Notes under the pieces: generated by a model
The model's input: only the letters and a program-made list of their open reading frames with translations
The model's database searches: none
What the model was told of the DNA's origin: nothing
Translations under genes and position numbers: made by a program
Origin: Petrolisthes cinctipes
Taxonomy: Eukaryota > Arthropoda > Malacostraca > Decapoda > Porcellanidae
Length of the DNA: 64,000 nt
NCBI GenBank assembly: GCA_033782935.1
Contig: JAWQEG010001345.1
Span: 124,001 to 188,000, forward strand
Direction of reading: 5' to 3'
Shown: in pieces, positions 1 to 11,499 of the stretch
Numbering within the stretch: position 1 is the stretch's first letter
Layout of the letters: each line of letters begins with the position of its first letter

Positions 1-811
1 TCTCCCCCATCACACCCACAGTACTCTCTCTCTCCCCCATCACACCCACAGTACTCTCTCTCTCTCCCATCACACCCACAGTACTCTCTCTCTCCCCCAT
101 CCCACCCACAGTACTCTCTCTCTCTCCCATCCCACCCTCAGTACTCTCTCTCTCTCTCCCATCCCACCCACAGTACTCTCTCTCTCCCCATCACACCCAC
201 AGTACTCTCTCTCTCTCTCTCTCCCCATCCCACCCACAGTACTCTCTCTCTCTCTCTCCCCATCCCACCCACAGTACTTTCTCTCTCTCTCTCTCTCTCC
301 CCATCCCACCCACAGTACTCTCTCTCTCCCCATCCCACCCACAGTACTCTCTCTCTCTCCCCATCCCACCCACAGTACACTCTCTCTCTCCCCATCCCAC
401 CCACAGTACTCTCTCTCTCCCCCATCCCACCCACAGTACTCTCTCTCCCCATGACACCCACAGTACTCTCTCTCTCTCCCCATCCCACCCACAGTACTCT
501 CTCTCTCCCCCCATCCCACCCACAGTACTCTCTCTCTCCCCCCATCCCACCCACAGTACTCTCTCTCTCCCCCCATCCCACCCACAGTACTCTCTCTCTC
601 CCCCCATCCCACCCACAGTACTCTCTCTCTCTCCCCATCCCACCCACAGTACTCTCTCTCTCCCCCCATCCCACCCACAGTACTCTCTCTCTCTCCCCAT
701 CCCACCCACAGTACTCTCTCTCTCTCCCCCATCCGACCCACAGTACTCTCTCTCTCCCCCCATCCCACCCACAGTACTCTCTCTCTCCCCCATCCGACCC
801 ACAGTACTCTC
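1..811. repeat. CT-rich minisatellite, units of about 27-36 bp
   Basis: Head-to-tail units share the core cccatcccacccacagtac followed by a (CT)n run of variable length. I count roughly 26 copies. Unit length varies mainly in the CT run, as expected from slippage. Point variants (cacaccc, ccgaccc, ctcagtac) are scattered through the array. The left edge runs off the window, so the true length is unknown. Open frames across it are periodic GERE/STVG or SLSP strings and are not genes. Confidence 0.95.
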
Positions 812-1017
812 TTCTACACACACTGTGGGCCGAGTGTTGCCAAAGTAGTGTCTGTTTTCCTCATCGTGAAGTTGCCTCCATTTTCTTATGTTAGTCGTTG
901 TAAAAGAAAACGGCACAAGGTCTACAGATTAGGTGATAATCTACGCTATGTTCAAGTTTAGGGTCCCGCAGAGGGCAGCTCATGGGCGGCATAATATGCG
1001 GGGGTTGTACGGGGGAT

Positions 1018-3447
1018 TTAGGGATCCAGGGTAGGATTAGGAAGAGGGTTAGGATAAGGCTGGATTGGGTCAGGGACTGTGGGTTGGGGATTAGGATTGG
1101 GGAGGTAATGATTGGTGATCCTATTTCTAAACGTGTCAAAAGTGGGGCTATTAACTACGTGAGATGGGAGATGATTCCACTCTTGGATGCTGCGGGGAAA
1201 GAATGAGTGCCTAAATATATCAGTGCTTGTCTGATATGTATGGTATTTTAAGTTGTGGCTGCCTCTAGTGGATCGTATACTTGTAGGGTGTAGATATGTG
1301 TCTTTGTCTATGTCAACTAACTTGTTTGTGATTTTGTATATCATCTGTTGTCTGTGTATCTGTCTTCGTGTTACTAATGGGTCTAGTTTTGTGTCTTGTT
1401 TAAGCAAAGTGACTGATGTAGTGTGTCTGTAAACACGTCTGGCCCATCTTGCAGTCTTGTTTTGTATGGACTCTAATTTATTGATATTATTGTAAGTGTG
1501 TGGGTCCCAGACGGTGTCGCAATAATCTAAATGTGGCCGAACGAAAGTGTTATATGCAATAATTTTGGTGTCTGTGTTACACCTGCTGAGGTTCCTGCGC
1601 AAGAACCCCAGGACCCTACTAGCTTTGGCCCTGATGTTACCTATGTGTGTGTTCCACCTCATGTCCGCTGAGATGTGGACGCCCAAGTATTTGTGGGAAG
1701 TGACTGTGTTGAGGTTGGTGTTGTGTAGTTGGTATGTATATGGAATGACATTATGGGCACGGGTAAAACGGATGTGATGGCATTTGTCTGGTCTAAATGT
1801 CATCTGCCACTTGACTTCCCAGTCTTCAAGTGCAGTTAGGTCGTCCTGTAGTCGAAGGCAGTCATTCCTATCATTAATCAGTCTGTAAACTAAGCTATCG
1901 TCTGCAAAGAGTCTAGTGGTAGAGGAAAGTGAGAGTGGGAGGTCATTAATGTATGAAAGGAAGAGAAGGGGACCCAGGACAGTTCCCTGGGGTACCCTAG
2001 AGGTCACAGGAACAGATGGAGACTGACTGTCGTCAAGAACTACACGTTGCTTTCTGGTATTCAAGAACGTTCTAATCCAGTGAAGAAGTTGTCCCTGTAT
2101 GCCATATAATTCTAATTTGTGTAGTAGTCTTTGGTGAGGGATTTTGTCGAAGGCATTGGCAAAGTCTAATACTATGGTGTCAACCTGTCTAATTTTTGTG
2201 TCATTGAGGGACTGCAAGATGTCATGAGTAGTTACCAGTAACTGCGTCTCACACGAACGTTTAGGCCGAAAACCGTGTTGATTGTCAGTCAGTATATTTT
2301 GTTTATCAAAGTGGTCCATTATGTGTCTATGAATAATGTGTCCTAAATTTTGCAGGGGACTGAGGTAAGTGAAATAGGTCTATAATTAATGGGAAAGGTT
2401 CTGTCTCCGGATTTAAAAATTGGGGTCACATTTGCCAAAAGCCAGTCTTGGGGGAGTTCACCGGTCTGTAAAGTCTGTGAGAATATAACCTGCAGGACAG
2501 GGGCAAGAACGCTAGCATTAGTCCTCAATATCCTTCAGGGTATATTGTCTGGTCCAGTCGCTTTGTGTATGTCTACCTCAGATAAGAGTTTCTCAATTCC
2601 TTGGGTGTTTATATGAATGGGAGGGTTTAGGTGGGTGTGATGGTGTTGGCATGTCTGGTAAGTGTTCATGTTCATGGGTAAAAACGGACTGGAATTGTGT
2701 GTTAAGGGCGTTGGCTTTGTCTTGTGGGTGTGTAACCAAGGAATTGTTGTGTAGTAATGTTGTAATACCGTTCGAGTCTTGTTTGCGTGCTTTAAAAAAG
2801 CTGAAGAATTTTTTGTGGTTTTGTGTGTTGTCTGCGAGGAAAGTGGATGTGTATTTAGTTTCTTTCTGTAGTGTTTTCTGTATATTTTTGTATTCTAACC
2901 AGTGTTCTGTATCGTTGTATCGTTTTGCTCTGTTGTATGTTTTTACCTTGTTTCTGTGTAGTCTTATTAATTGTCTATTGTACCATGGTAGTGACCGGTT
3001 ATGTGTGATGGTTTTCGTAGGTATGTGTTTGTCCATTGTGTCGCGTATAAAGTCACGAAGTCTGGTCCAGTTTGTTTCCACAGAGCTGGCCATTGGGTCT
3101 GAGTCAAGGAACGAGTCACGAAATTCAACTAAGTCTTGGGTAATGCCACCCATGTCAGCTCTATTGTACATGTAAATTGTCCTGGGTAATTGTTTTTGTG
3201 TTGTTGGCTTGATGTTTGCGTCAATGAGTACCATCTCATGGTCACTAAGACCAGGTAGTACTCGTGTCCTTGTAATTAAGGAAATGTTGTTTGTGAGAAA
3301 TAAGTCTAATATGTTGGATGTGACCCCGTGTCTTATTTTAGGATTATGTCTTTCTACACTGACTTGTGTGCGTGTTGGTTCGAGTACTGTTTGAGTAAGT
3401 GAGTGGGTGTTAATGATGTCAATGAAATTTTCATGTAAGAGTTTCAT
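1018..3447 (-). pseudogene. LINE reverse transcriptase (CR1/L2-like), three broken frames
   Basis: The first piece (3,447-2,593) holds the end of the endonuclease (LSDHEMVLIDANI) and the linker to the polymerase. A frameshift near 2,620 and an in-frame TGA at 2,535-2,537 follow, within HKATGPDNIP*RIL. The second piece (2,528-2,343) carries the fingers motif NYRPISLTS. A frameshift near 2,345 leads to the third piece (2,319-1,018, 433 residues) with the palm: LDFANAFDK (residues 51-59), PQGTVLGP (110-117) and FADD (138-141), the polymerase aspartates. The thumb and a Pro-rich tail end at 1,018. The active-site motifs survive although the frame does not, which suggests relatively recent inactivation. 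Confidence 0.88.
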
Positions 3448-3448
3448 A

Positions 3449-4384
3449 TCATTCTGTAATAGTAAGTCGCCTTATATGGGTGGAATTGTCCAGTGTCGCC
3501 TGTGCTGTCCAGTTTATGTCGGGAAGGTTAAAGTCACCAGCCAACCATATATTTTTGGAGGGGTCAATTTTAGATAAACAATCGTCAAGGGTCTGCAGGT
3601 ATTCTAAGTTTGAATTTGGGGGACGATAAAATGATCCTATAATGAGTGTCCTGCAGCCCTGTATCTGTATTTTAGTCCATATAATTTCAGAGTCCGTGTT
3701 CAGTTCGGTGGCTGGGGTCGCAACTAGTCCTGGCTTTGTCGCAATTAGGACTCCGCCATGTTTATCATCTATTCTGTCCTTCCTGTGTAGGGTCATATTA
3801 TAGGGACTGTCCGTCGGGAAGATTTCACTGTCCTGGATGTCAGGTGTGAGCCAGGTCTCTGTCCCTATAATAATGTCGGGGTCATAGGTCTGGAGGGTTT
3901 GGTGAAAGGCGGCTCTTTTGTTTATGATGCTGCGGAAGTTAATGATTAGGGTACGAAGGGAAGACAGTTTTTTATGGGTGATGGAGTCGAGTGTGGTGTT
4001 AGTGGTAGAATGGGGTGTGAGGGTGGATGATCTATTGGGGATGGTGATTGGTGTTATGGAGAATGAGTGTGCACTATGGAGAGTCTGGTTGGGTGTAGAA
4101 TGGTTTGGGAGTGGAGGAGTGGATGATGCGGAGTTAAGGGAAGTCATGTCTTGCTGTCGGTTTTGTTTAGGGGAGGAATTGTCTCTGTTGCGTCTACCTA
4201 AACGTCGGGTGATCCTATCTAATGGTGGAGGTGTGTTGTCAGTTGTGGGTGGTGGTGAAGATGAAGTGGTGGTGTCTAATAAACTGAATCTATTGGTGTA
4301 GTGTATTGGGGAGTGAAAAAGGGAGGAGGTAAAATTGGGCGCACCACAGTCCCAGCAGATCCACGAAAGGCTCCGACCCTCCAA
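3449..4384 (-). pseudogene. LINE endonuclease domain (CR1/L2-like)
   Basis: A 311-residue open stretch continues the PHD region. A Pro/Ser/Thr-rich linker of about 120 residues precedes the endonuclease. The endonuclease shows LIINFRSIINKR near its start, then DIIIGTETWL with the catalytic-type Glu, GGVLIA, and SFYRPPNS followed by AGDFNLPDINW with the conserved Asp-Asn pair. The frame breaks at about 3,450-3,470, where a single-base indel moves the reading into the next open frame. The activity would nick target DNA for target-primed reverse transcription, but this copy cannot make a continuous protein. Confidence 0.85.
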
Positions 4385-4850
4385 TCCGTCGAACGCAGCC
4401 GTGAAGCCCCCAACACAGCTGACATGATACCAGCCTGCATGCTGGGAAACCTCACAGCAGCGATCGCACTGGTGACTGGATGGCCCGCTGGCCCCATTTC
4501 ACCGCCCGTCGGCATAATTGACAGGGGTACTTTGGGGAGCGGGGGCCAGGGTTGATCAGAGCCCCTGTGTCACCACACAACATAAGGAGCAACAGGGCAC
4601 CCCGGAGATTGCCGAGGCAAGCCACCTTTAACCCTTGAGGGCCCTTAGGGGTGCCCAGGTTCCCAAACAGGTGTGTGTATATGGAGGTGTGGGTGTAGAT
4701 GTCTGGTGGTAGTGAGTCTGGTGTGTTGGTATGTGTGCAGCCAGTGTTTTTATTGTCAGTGTTGTAGAGTATTAAAACTAGTGAGCAGTATGTGTAGAAT
4801 ATTGTTAGTGTACATGTGTATGTTGTTTTGTGTGGGGTGTGTCTGTACAT
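4380..4850 (-). pseudogene. LINE N-terminal region: 2A-like NPGP motif and PHD finger
   Basis: Read from about 4,850 downward, the frame gives a Leu-rich stretch, then CGDTGALINPGP, then a cysteine-rich finger. The finger residues visible across a frameshift near 4,470 are CQLC, CDRCC, WYHVSC and WICWDCG, a Cys4-His-Cys3-like pattern typical of PHD fingers in CR1-group LINEs. NPGP resembles the ribosome-skipping 2A peptide known from some CR1 and L2 LINEs, but the usual acidic DxE residues just before NPGP are not preserved. The finger runs straight into the endonuclease frame at 4,384, so the two were one polyprotein. Skipping activity is inference. Confidence 0.7.
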
Positions 4851-4870
4851 GTTTAGAAAGCACCAATATA

Positions 4871-5677
4871 AATATACAACACAAACTTACCCTTGTACCG
4901 AGACAGTCTGCACAGCTGCAGGAAGGAATAAAACGTAAACAAACCCCTAACTTGTGTCAGGGGTCAGTTATATAAACAAAAGAGAATTGATAATAAAACC
5001 TATGAATTTAACTAAAAAGGATATACAAATGTTAAAAAGATGATAAAATACACTAAAAAAAGAACTGTATTATTAAAAATAGTGAAAATTGAGGGGTGGG
5101 GGACGGTGTTATGTTGAGGGAGGGTCTGTGTAAATTTAAAAGACATTAAAAACGGTAATAAAAAGAAGGAAAAGATGACGTGAAATGACAGCTAGAACAA
5201 ACAATCTCGATACTTATCTTGATGAAATGTGATGATATGAAGGGTTCGTTAATTAAAAAAAAAAGAGGAAAGGATAAATAAGAAGGAAGACGGAGCTCGG
5301 GGAGGACACGTCCGAGTCCAGGGACTCTACGAAGATCATTATAACAACAGGTTTATCTGTATATTTCCCACGTTGTAATTTCACACACTGCTTCATACAT
5401 ATCACTACATATAACATAACTATAAATAAGGGAAATGCTTTCTTGTATAACGAAAATTTTAATTTTGTTCATTATTGTAATACAAATAATATAATTATTT
5501 GCAAACATTACAAGGATTATTAAAATCAATGTAAATTAATAATGTTAATATAAATGGTCAGTTTATATACCACAGAAAGTAATATAGTACTTTAATAGAC
5601 TTCATAAATACAGACCATGAAAACATAAGCCAGCATTACATACCTACAGTATTAATATAAACGAAACGGCACAACTA
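4871..5677. other. AT-rich stretch without a gene
   Basis: No open frame resembles a protein. The first 460 bases may be LINE leader: on the minus strand the block at 5,280-5,330 is GC-richer and ends abruptly against plain AT-rich DNA. From 5,340 to 5,677 I see only AT-rich sequence. Confidence 0.5.
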
Positions 5678-6016
5678 TTACGTGAGAAGAGAATGTAGCG
5701 TAGCTTCTGAAGGAAGGAATTTATTACAGCACTCTTGTGACTTAACTGACTCAGACAGAACAGTCAGTGCTTGGAGTGCTGGCATCTGGAGCCTGTTCCT
5801 GGTATCTGTTTTAATTAAATTTAATTTAGAAAACAGTCTTTCTGCAGCATTGTTGCATGTAGGTAGTGCCAACACCTGCAATGCGAAAGTAGCAAAGTTA
5901 TTAAATTGATGTACTCCCTCATTGTCCTTCATTTCCTGTAATTTATTATAAAAGTCAGTGATATTACAATCCTGTATATGTATCGCATGTCTGTCAGGAC
6001 ATTGAGGTAGGTTCAC
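5678..6016 (-). pseudogene. hAT transposase C-terminal dimerisation fragment
   Basis: A 112-residue frame contains ALPTCNNAAERLFSKLNLIK followed by TRNRL. This is the signature of the hAT C-terminal dimerisation region: a hydrophobic stretch, S/CN(A)AxERxFS, then a basic helix. Everything upstream (zinc finger and the RNase H-like catalytic domain) is absent, so it is a truncated relic. It lies in opposite orientation to the larger hAT relic at 7.7-10.6 kb, whose equivalent block reads SNAKVERIFSQLN, so the two come from different hAT families. Confidence 0.75.
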
Positions 6017-6991
6017 GTTCTATAAAATTTAATGTTTAACATCAATAGAAATTTTCACCTCGCATTTCTCTTTGACAGAAAATGGAAGAAAATGGAATGT
6101 TGTGTATGGTATACGATCATATTATGCAGGAGAGGTTGGTATTCAGTAAACATTTAGCTAATATACGATTACAGTACAACGCACACAGTGCATAATACAA
6201 ATATGAATAACACTTACAGCAGCTAAGATGATGATTCAATGGGTTTCTTCAAGAACTGACGGGACAAGGAGGATAAAATTCACCAGAGTGCATTGGTTTG
6301 TTGTCACAGCGATGTGGACGTGGACGAGTTTGTCCACAGAGGGTTGCCAGACTTCACCATATAACCACGCTGGCATACAAATATCCACAAAACGGCAACA
6401 CTGCCAGTGCGTTGGTGAGCCGAATGTAGGAGCTTTGTACCCCGTACTGACAGCGGATTGGTCAGTCTAGAGATACCAGCAGGTCAATGATTGGTTGGTA
6501 TGCGCAACTGCTGCTCAAACTGGGTAGTTAAGGGCAGCAGCTGGTGCCTAGTTGTCGGGCTGGTTCTGGTTGTCGGTTACAGGGCCGTGACAGCGGGCTC
6601 ACACGTTCTGTTCCCGTCCGTCCATCCCCTGGACGCCGCAGTGCTGCACGCGGCACCGAGTTATTTGCCACTTGCCAATTTTGGTATTCAATTTCCGAAA
6701 TTATTCAACATATTTAGAAATATTCCAAAAGTTTCGCCAATTGAATATCTTTTTCTTGTGATGAAAACTGAAAATGATAAAAAGTAAAATTTTCGAAAAT
6801 TATACGCGTGCACCTGGCATGCTGGCAACCCTCGTTAGTCTGTTACAGTGTTACTACTCGCCATTCCGTTCTGGACCTGTCCACTGTCCGTTCATAAGGT
6901 TCATTCAATCATTCATCCTGGCCAGTTTACAGACCGCTGTCCATAAAGGTGGACGTCTGCAGTGCTTGCAGTACCGTGCACGCTGACCAAA
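6017..6991. other. Unassigned stretch
   Basis: I see no protein with recognisable motifs. The part around 6,330-6,660 is GC-richer than its surroundings and may be the 5' end of an element, but I found no terminal repeat that pairs with anything downstream. Confidence 0.4.
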
Positions 6992-7606
6992 TTAACCCCT
7001 TGGGACCGATTGACTGACATATCGGTGATAAAAAAATTAATGGTTCGCTCCGAATCACCAACATGTCGACGTACCTATAAAAAACTGCAGCGAGTAGCTA
7101 GCGAGCTGGCGTTGGTAACGATGGAAAGCTAACGTCCTTGAGAAAAGGATTGACTGTGGTAGTGGTGTTTGGCAGCTGCGTATGCCAACAAGGAAATATC
7201 TCACCACTACATGGTGTTTTCTTATGTTTCTCGTATCTCTCTGCTGTCTACTATACTCCAGGAGAGTCTAGACAGACAAAATTAACACTGAAATACGTTT
7301 ATTATCATTGAAAACCACTTAAACGCATTATTTAGGTGTTTATATACATGTTTAGAGGTACGCAGAGCGTATGAGGTTTTCTTTCATGCGTTTCAGGGGA
7401 TACTATTTATTTATTTTCGGACTTTGACGCTCTGTCATACGCAAACGCGTACACCTAGGAGGCTCCCGTTTTCAGTTCCTGGTGTGTAAATTCAAGCTCT
7501 TTCATTCTGTAAGAACAAAATTTGCCTACATGAAAGTTGAAAATTGACCCCCAGAAGTCGGCTGGGGATGAAAAAAAAAAAAAAGAAGTCGGTCCTAAGG
7601 GGTTAA
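6992..7606. mobile_element. piggyBac-type MITE flanked by TTAA
   Basis: TTAA at 6,992-6,995 is followed by CCCCTTGGGACCGATTGAC. The right end, read in reverse complement, gives CCCCTTAGGACCGACTTC next to TTAA at 7,603-7,606. The core is 607 bp, has no transposase frame, and carries a poly-A run just inside the right end. TTAA target duplication with a short terminal inverted repeat starting CCC is the hallmark of piggyBac-mobilised elements. The superfamily call is inference from the termini alone. Confidence 0.75.
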
Positions 7607-7964
7607 GGAACGTGATAAATAACTCATCATTAGTCGTAGTTAACCGTGCCAAAGCGGTCTTGATATACGCAGAAGTTCCGAGGGAAATGGTTACAGGACC
7701 CGGCGTTACGGGACTGGTGTGTGGAGAAAAAGAAAGTACCGGAACCAGTGTGCCTCAGTGCAGGTATTGTCAGTCTGTACTGATTCCAAAGTTAAGTGAC
7801 TTGAAAGATCTTGGCAAAAGTAAGAAATGCATAAAAAATGCAGAAGCTATGTCAGCTGCTAGGCAACCAACATTAAAGTGTCAGTCTGTAACAAAATCTT
7901 GTCAGGAACAGATTGCAGAGGGTCAGATTGTATTATTTGTTGCTAAGCATACATCTATGGCAAC

Positions 7965-9047
7965 TACACCTTTTCACCCTCAAATTAAAATAACTGAAGT
8001 TCAAATTAAAACATCTGAAGTTTAATTTAAACTACCTGATGTTTAATTTACAACAACTGAATTTAATTTAAGACATTTGAAGTTTAATTTAAAAGAACAG
8101 AAGTTTTATTAAAAGTAAGTGAATTGTAATTCAAAATATAACTCATTTGTTCATGAATTCATTGTACAGTAGATAAAAATAAATGAGCAGCGTATCATAG
8201 GCTCTGTACCAAGGAAATTACTTGCAAATTAATTCTACTTTTATGATGAACACTTCCCCTGAGAGTATGACACACACAGAATACAGATTGCAATATCTTG
8301 AATGCTGCATTGATAATGCCATATCGGCTATCACGCCAATGCTGTGTTTGAAAACCTCCAACCGTGTACAAAAAAATTTTCCGAGTGCAATTCAGATCCA
8401 AGATCTTAGATATGATGACAATTAAATATTTCAGTTTAATATTGCAAACAAAGGCAATGTAATGTTGTATACTATTTATTTTATTTATTTATTTTATTGT
8501 AAATCACACGTGATTGTTTTTATTTTTCTGATGAACAGTAAAGAAATCCCAGTTATTATCATGTTTAATTATCGGTGAATGTTTATTTAATTGTTTATGT
8601 AATCATACACAGGAAATCTCCTTTACATTACAAATCACACATACAGATATTAGTCTACGATCAATTAATTGAATTATTTGTTTTATTTTAATTTAGAGTT
8701 TACTTATTATTAATAAAACTTCAGTTCTATTAAATTAAACTTCAGATGTTTTAAATTAAACTTCAGATGTTTTAAATTAAACTTCAGGTAGTTTAAATTA
8801 AACTTCAGGTAGTTTAAATTAAACTTCAGGTAGTTTAAATTAAACTTCAGGTAGTTTAAATTAAACTTCAGGTAGTTTAAATTAAACTTCAGGTAGTTTA
8901 AATTAAACTTCAGGTAGTTTAAATTAAACTTCAGGCAGTTTAAATTAAACTTCAGGTAGTTTAAATTAAACTTCAGGTAGTTTAAATTAAACTTCAAATG
9001 TTTTAATTTGAACTTCAGTTATTTTAATTTGAGGGTGAAAAGGTGTA
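7965..9047. mobile_element. 1,079-bp MITE with TA duplication, inserted in the hAT relic
   Basis: The core is 7,967-9,045. Both ends begin CACCTTTTCACCCTCAAATT, and the match continues inward for about 70 bases with only scattered differences. TA duplications sit at 7,965-7,966 and 9,046-9,047. Taking out the element and one TA joins the hAT reading frame as SMAT-SDHLSE, which confirms the boundaries. The interior is AT-rich. A 67-residue frame at 8,222-8,425 has no recognisable motif. TA targets fit Tc1/mariner-type mobilisation, but the terminal sequence alone does not settle the superfamily. Confidence 0.85.
8738..9000. repeat. 21-bp tandem array inside the MITE's right inverted repeat
   Basis: About 13 near-identical 21-bp units of the form aaattaaacttcaggtagttt. 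The left end of the same MITE carries only a few decayed units in inverted orientation. The right arm has therefore expanded, or the left arm contracted. Confidence 0.9.
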
Positions 9048-10612
9048 GTGATCATTTAAGTGAATGATGCAAACGATGTTTGCCAGAAAGCAGTGTTGCA
9101 GCTCGCATTCAAGTACGGAGATCGAAGTGTAGTGGTATTATAAAAAATGTCTTGTATCCTCACTTCATGTCAGAATTAAGAAAAGGCATTGGAAATAATG
9201 AGTATAGTCTATTGTTGGATGAATCAACTGATGTTAGTGATATTAAGCATTTGGGTATTGCCATAATATACAATGATGAAGAAAAGGAGAGGATTATTTC
9301 TTCACATCTAAACCTTTTTGAATTAGAATAATCGAATGCAGTGGGCATTGTCACTGCACTGAAAAGAACTGAATGAATTTGCATTGGACCTAAAAAAGTT
9401 GAGAGGAATTGGTACAGATAATGCGAGTGTCATGGTTGGAGTGAACAATGGTGTAAATGAGAAGCTGAAAAAAGAGGTTCTGAATCTAATTTTAATCCGT
9501 TGCGTGTGTCACTTGCTGCAGCTGTCTGTATCTGCTGCAACAGCAGAGACCTTGCCAAGGAACTTGGATTTCGTAATAACTGAAACCTACAATTGGTTTT
9601 CGAGATCTTCGTCTAGGCACTCAACATACAAGATTATATACAACCTTCCAAATGATAACCATGATCCTCTAAAAATTATCAAAGCATGTCAAACTCGATG
9701 GCTCTCCATAAGTACAGCCGTCGAGAGGATTTGTGATCAGTGATTGGAACTGAAAACACACTTTGATGTTGCACGACACAGTGAAAAGTGCTACACAGCT
9801 GAAATGCTTTACAAAATGTATAATGATCCACAAATCCTTGCTTATATAAAGTTTTGGGTCCCAGTATTAAAAGATATCAGACGAGTGAACAAGTCTTTTG
9901 AGGGAAATGATGTAGATCCTACCAAATTACTTGATGACTTAGTGATTTTTATGAAGTCTGTAGTGAAAAAATAACCATGCCAACATTCAAGTTTGACCTT
10001 TTGGAGAGCGTTATTGAAAATTATATGGACCCCAAACCTTACCTAGGTTATGAATTCGAGAGAGAAGTGGAAAATATGCGAAATAAAGGTTTTCCTACTG
10101 ATCAAGAACACACAGTGAGAGACAGATGTATAAAGTTTATCGTTCATGTAGTGAAGGAGTTACGGCAGAAACTACCTAACAATGTTGAAGTTTTCCAGAA
10201 AATGGCGTTACTTTCAGTAGACAATGCACTTCGTGTTGTCAAGGAGTCATTAATACCATTAATGGAACTACTGTAACTATCGCCGGCGGAGATTACTACA
10301 ATAAAATGTCAGTAGAATGATCTAACTCTCGTCAGGTGGACTCAAGTAAAGGACACAGTACTATTCTGGAATAAGGTAAATAATTACAGAGATGATTAGC
10401 ATACTAATCCTTTTAATGAACTGGCTAAGTTTGCTTTATCAGTGATTATTATTCCCCATTCTAATGCTAAAGTTGAAAGAATCTTTAGCCAGTTAAACAT
10501 AGTGAAGTGACAACTGCGTATCCGTATGGGTACAAAAATAACCAATGCTCTCCTCGGAATCAAAGCAAGACTGAAAATATCCGGAAATCTTAGTCCAGTG
10601 ATTGAAATTAAA

Positions 10613-11499
10613 TAACTGAAAAATATTGTGTGTTCACGTAAGGACATAGTAACTAATGTATGTTTTTTTGTGTCATTCTGCTTCTGGCTTTGGTGATAAC
10701 AGCTGGGAGAAGCCGCCATTTAGTAACAAACCCTTGACACACATGTGGTGAATAATACTAAATAATTGCTGGCAATTCACAATTCGAATAATAGTATTAG
10801 GATATTGATGTTAGGATGTATTAGGATATTGATGTTTAGAATGTGAGTTTTTTTTAAATATTGTTGTTATTGTTTTTGGTATATGGATTTAAGAGTGTTC
10901 AGATCTCTGTCAACTAACGAGACACGGAATTCTTCCTGTCCTCGTTGACAGAACGGGTAGTAGGAAATATTGACAAGGGAGGGGGAAAATATTATTGTAT
11001 TATTATATAAATATCAATGTACTGGTGTGATAATATTTAAATAAACGGGTTTATAATTAGTTGAGTATTTCCGTCACCGATATTAGCAAATAGACTGTGT
11101 TCCTATATAGATATTAATTCTCAATTCACAACACTGATCGTACCCCCATTAAAATTGTAGTCTGGGTTGCTTACTCACGCGCCTTAATAAGCTAACGATA
11201 TGCTACCCCTCCAGTGTGTGTTCACTTGGTTCCTCGGATCAACTTTGGTCTGGTGGTGGCAGCGTTTACCCAGTACTGGAGAGGAGCTGGACTTGTCCTT
11301 TGTATGATTTATTTTTGGTATTCGCAAGGCAAGTCCTGTTCCTCATCGGTCTCTTGTTTTTTTTCCAGACCAGGTTGATACAGCTATAGGATAGAGTAGT
11401 AGCATACACTGGTGGCTTTTTGTTTTATTAATGGCAGTGGGTTTCTGTTTTCCTCCCAGAGTAAAGTAAAATAGTAATATTAAATTAAGGGGACAAAAT
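10613..11499. other. Non-coding stretch; possible LTR-like or leader sequence
   Basis: No protein is visible. A local duplication of attaggatattgatgtt lies near 10,800-10,830. A hairpin is formed by CTGTCAAC (about 10,907) and GTTGACAG (about 10,944). Around 11,250 the sequence TGGTGGCAGCG resembles a tRNA primer-binding-type motif seen after some LTRs, but I find no partner LTR, so this stays a weak suggestion. Confidence 0.35.

Larger units (their letters stand above)
890..4870 (-). mobile_element. CR1/L2-like LINE, near full length, inactive
   Basis: A non-LTR retrotransposon in reverse orientation. In 5' to 3' order it holds an NPGP 2A-like motif with a PHD-type zinc finger, an apurinic-type endonuclease, a reverse transcriptase and a 3' untranslated region of about 150 bp. 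The domain order and motifs (GDFNLPDINW, PQGTVLGP, FADD) fit the CR1/L2/Jockey group of LINEs; the exact clade needs a tree. At least four frameshifts and one in-frame stop make it a dead copy. The 3' end lies about 80 bp from the CT-rich minisatellite. The 5' boundary is not sharp: leader sequence may run to about 5,330, where a GC-richer stretch ends. Confidence 0.88.
7669..10612 (+). pseudogene. hAT transposase with BED-type zinc finger, interrupted and decayed
   Basis: The N-terminal part (about 7,669-7,964) shows a finger of BED type: CRYCQ, then LSDLKDLGKSKKC where a His is usual, after a W..DP..RDW block that is readable only by changing frame. The protein resumes after an inserted MITE at 9,048. 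The catalytic region follows: LLLDESTDVSD, GTDNASVMVG, CVCHLLQLS and CQTRWLS, all typical of the hAT RNase H-like fold and its insertion. The C-terminal dimerisation block at about 10,440-10,505 reads HSNAKVERIFSQLN. Stops are at 9,065-9,067, 9,741-9,743 and about 10,507. Frame changes occur near 9,370 and 9,972. It cannot encode transposase. I could not identify its own terminal repeats. Confidence 0.85.

Noticed and set aside
70..916. Open frames of 140-240 residues across the first 800 bases
   Set aside because: Translations of a CT-rich minisatellite; low-complexity periodic peptides in several frames at once.
8710..8997. A 95-residue frame of repeated KFNLNYL
   Set aside because: Reading of the 21-bp tandem array in a MITE end; 21 is a multiple of three, so the frame stays open without selection.
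11245..11265. TGGTGGCAGCG as a primer-binding site of an LTR element
   Set aside because: No matching LTR pair, no gag or pol nearby; kept only as a remark in the region description.
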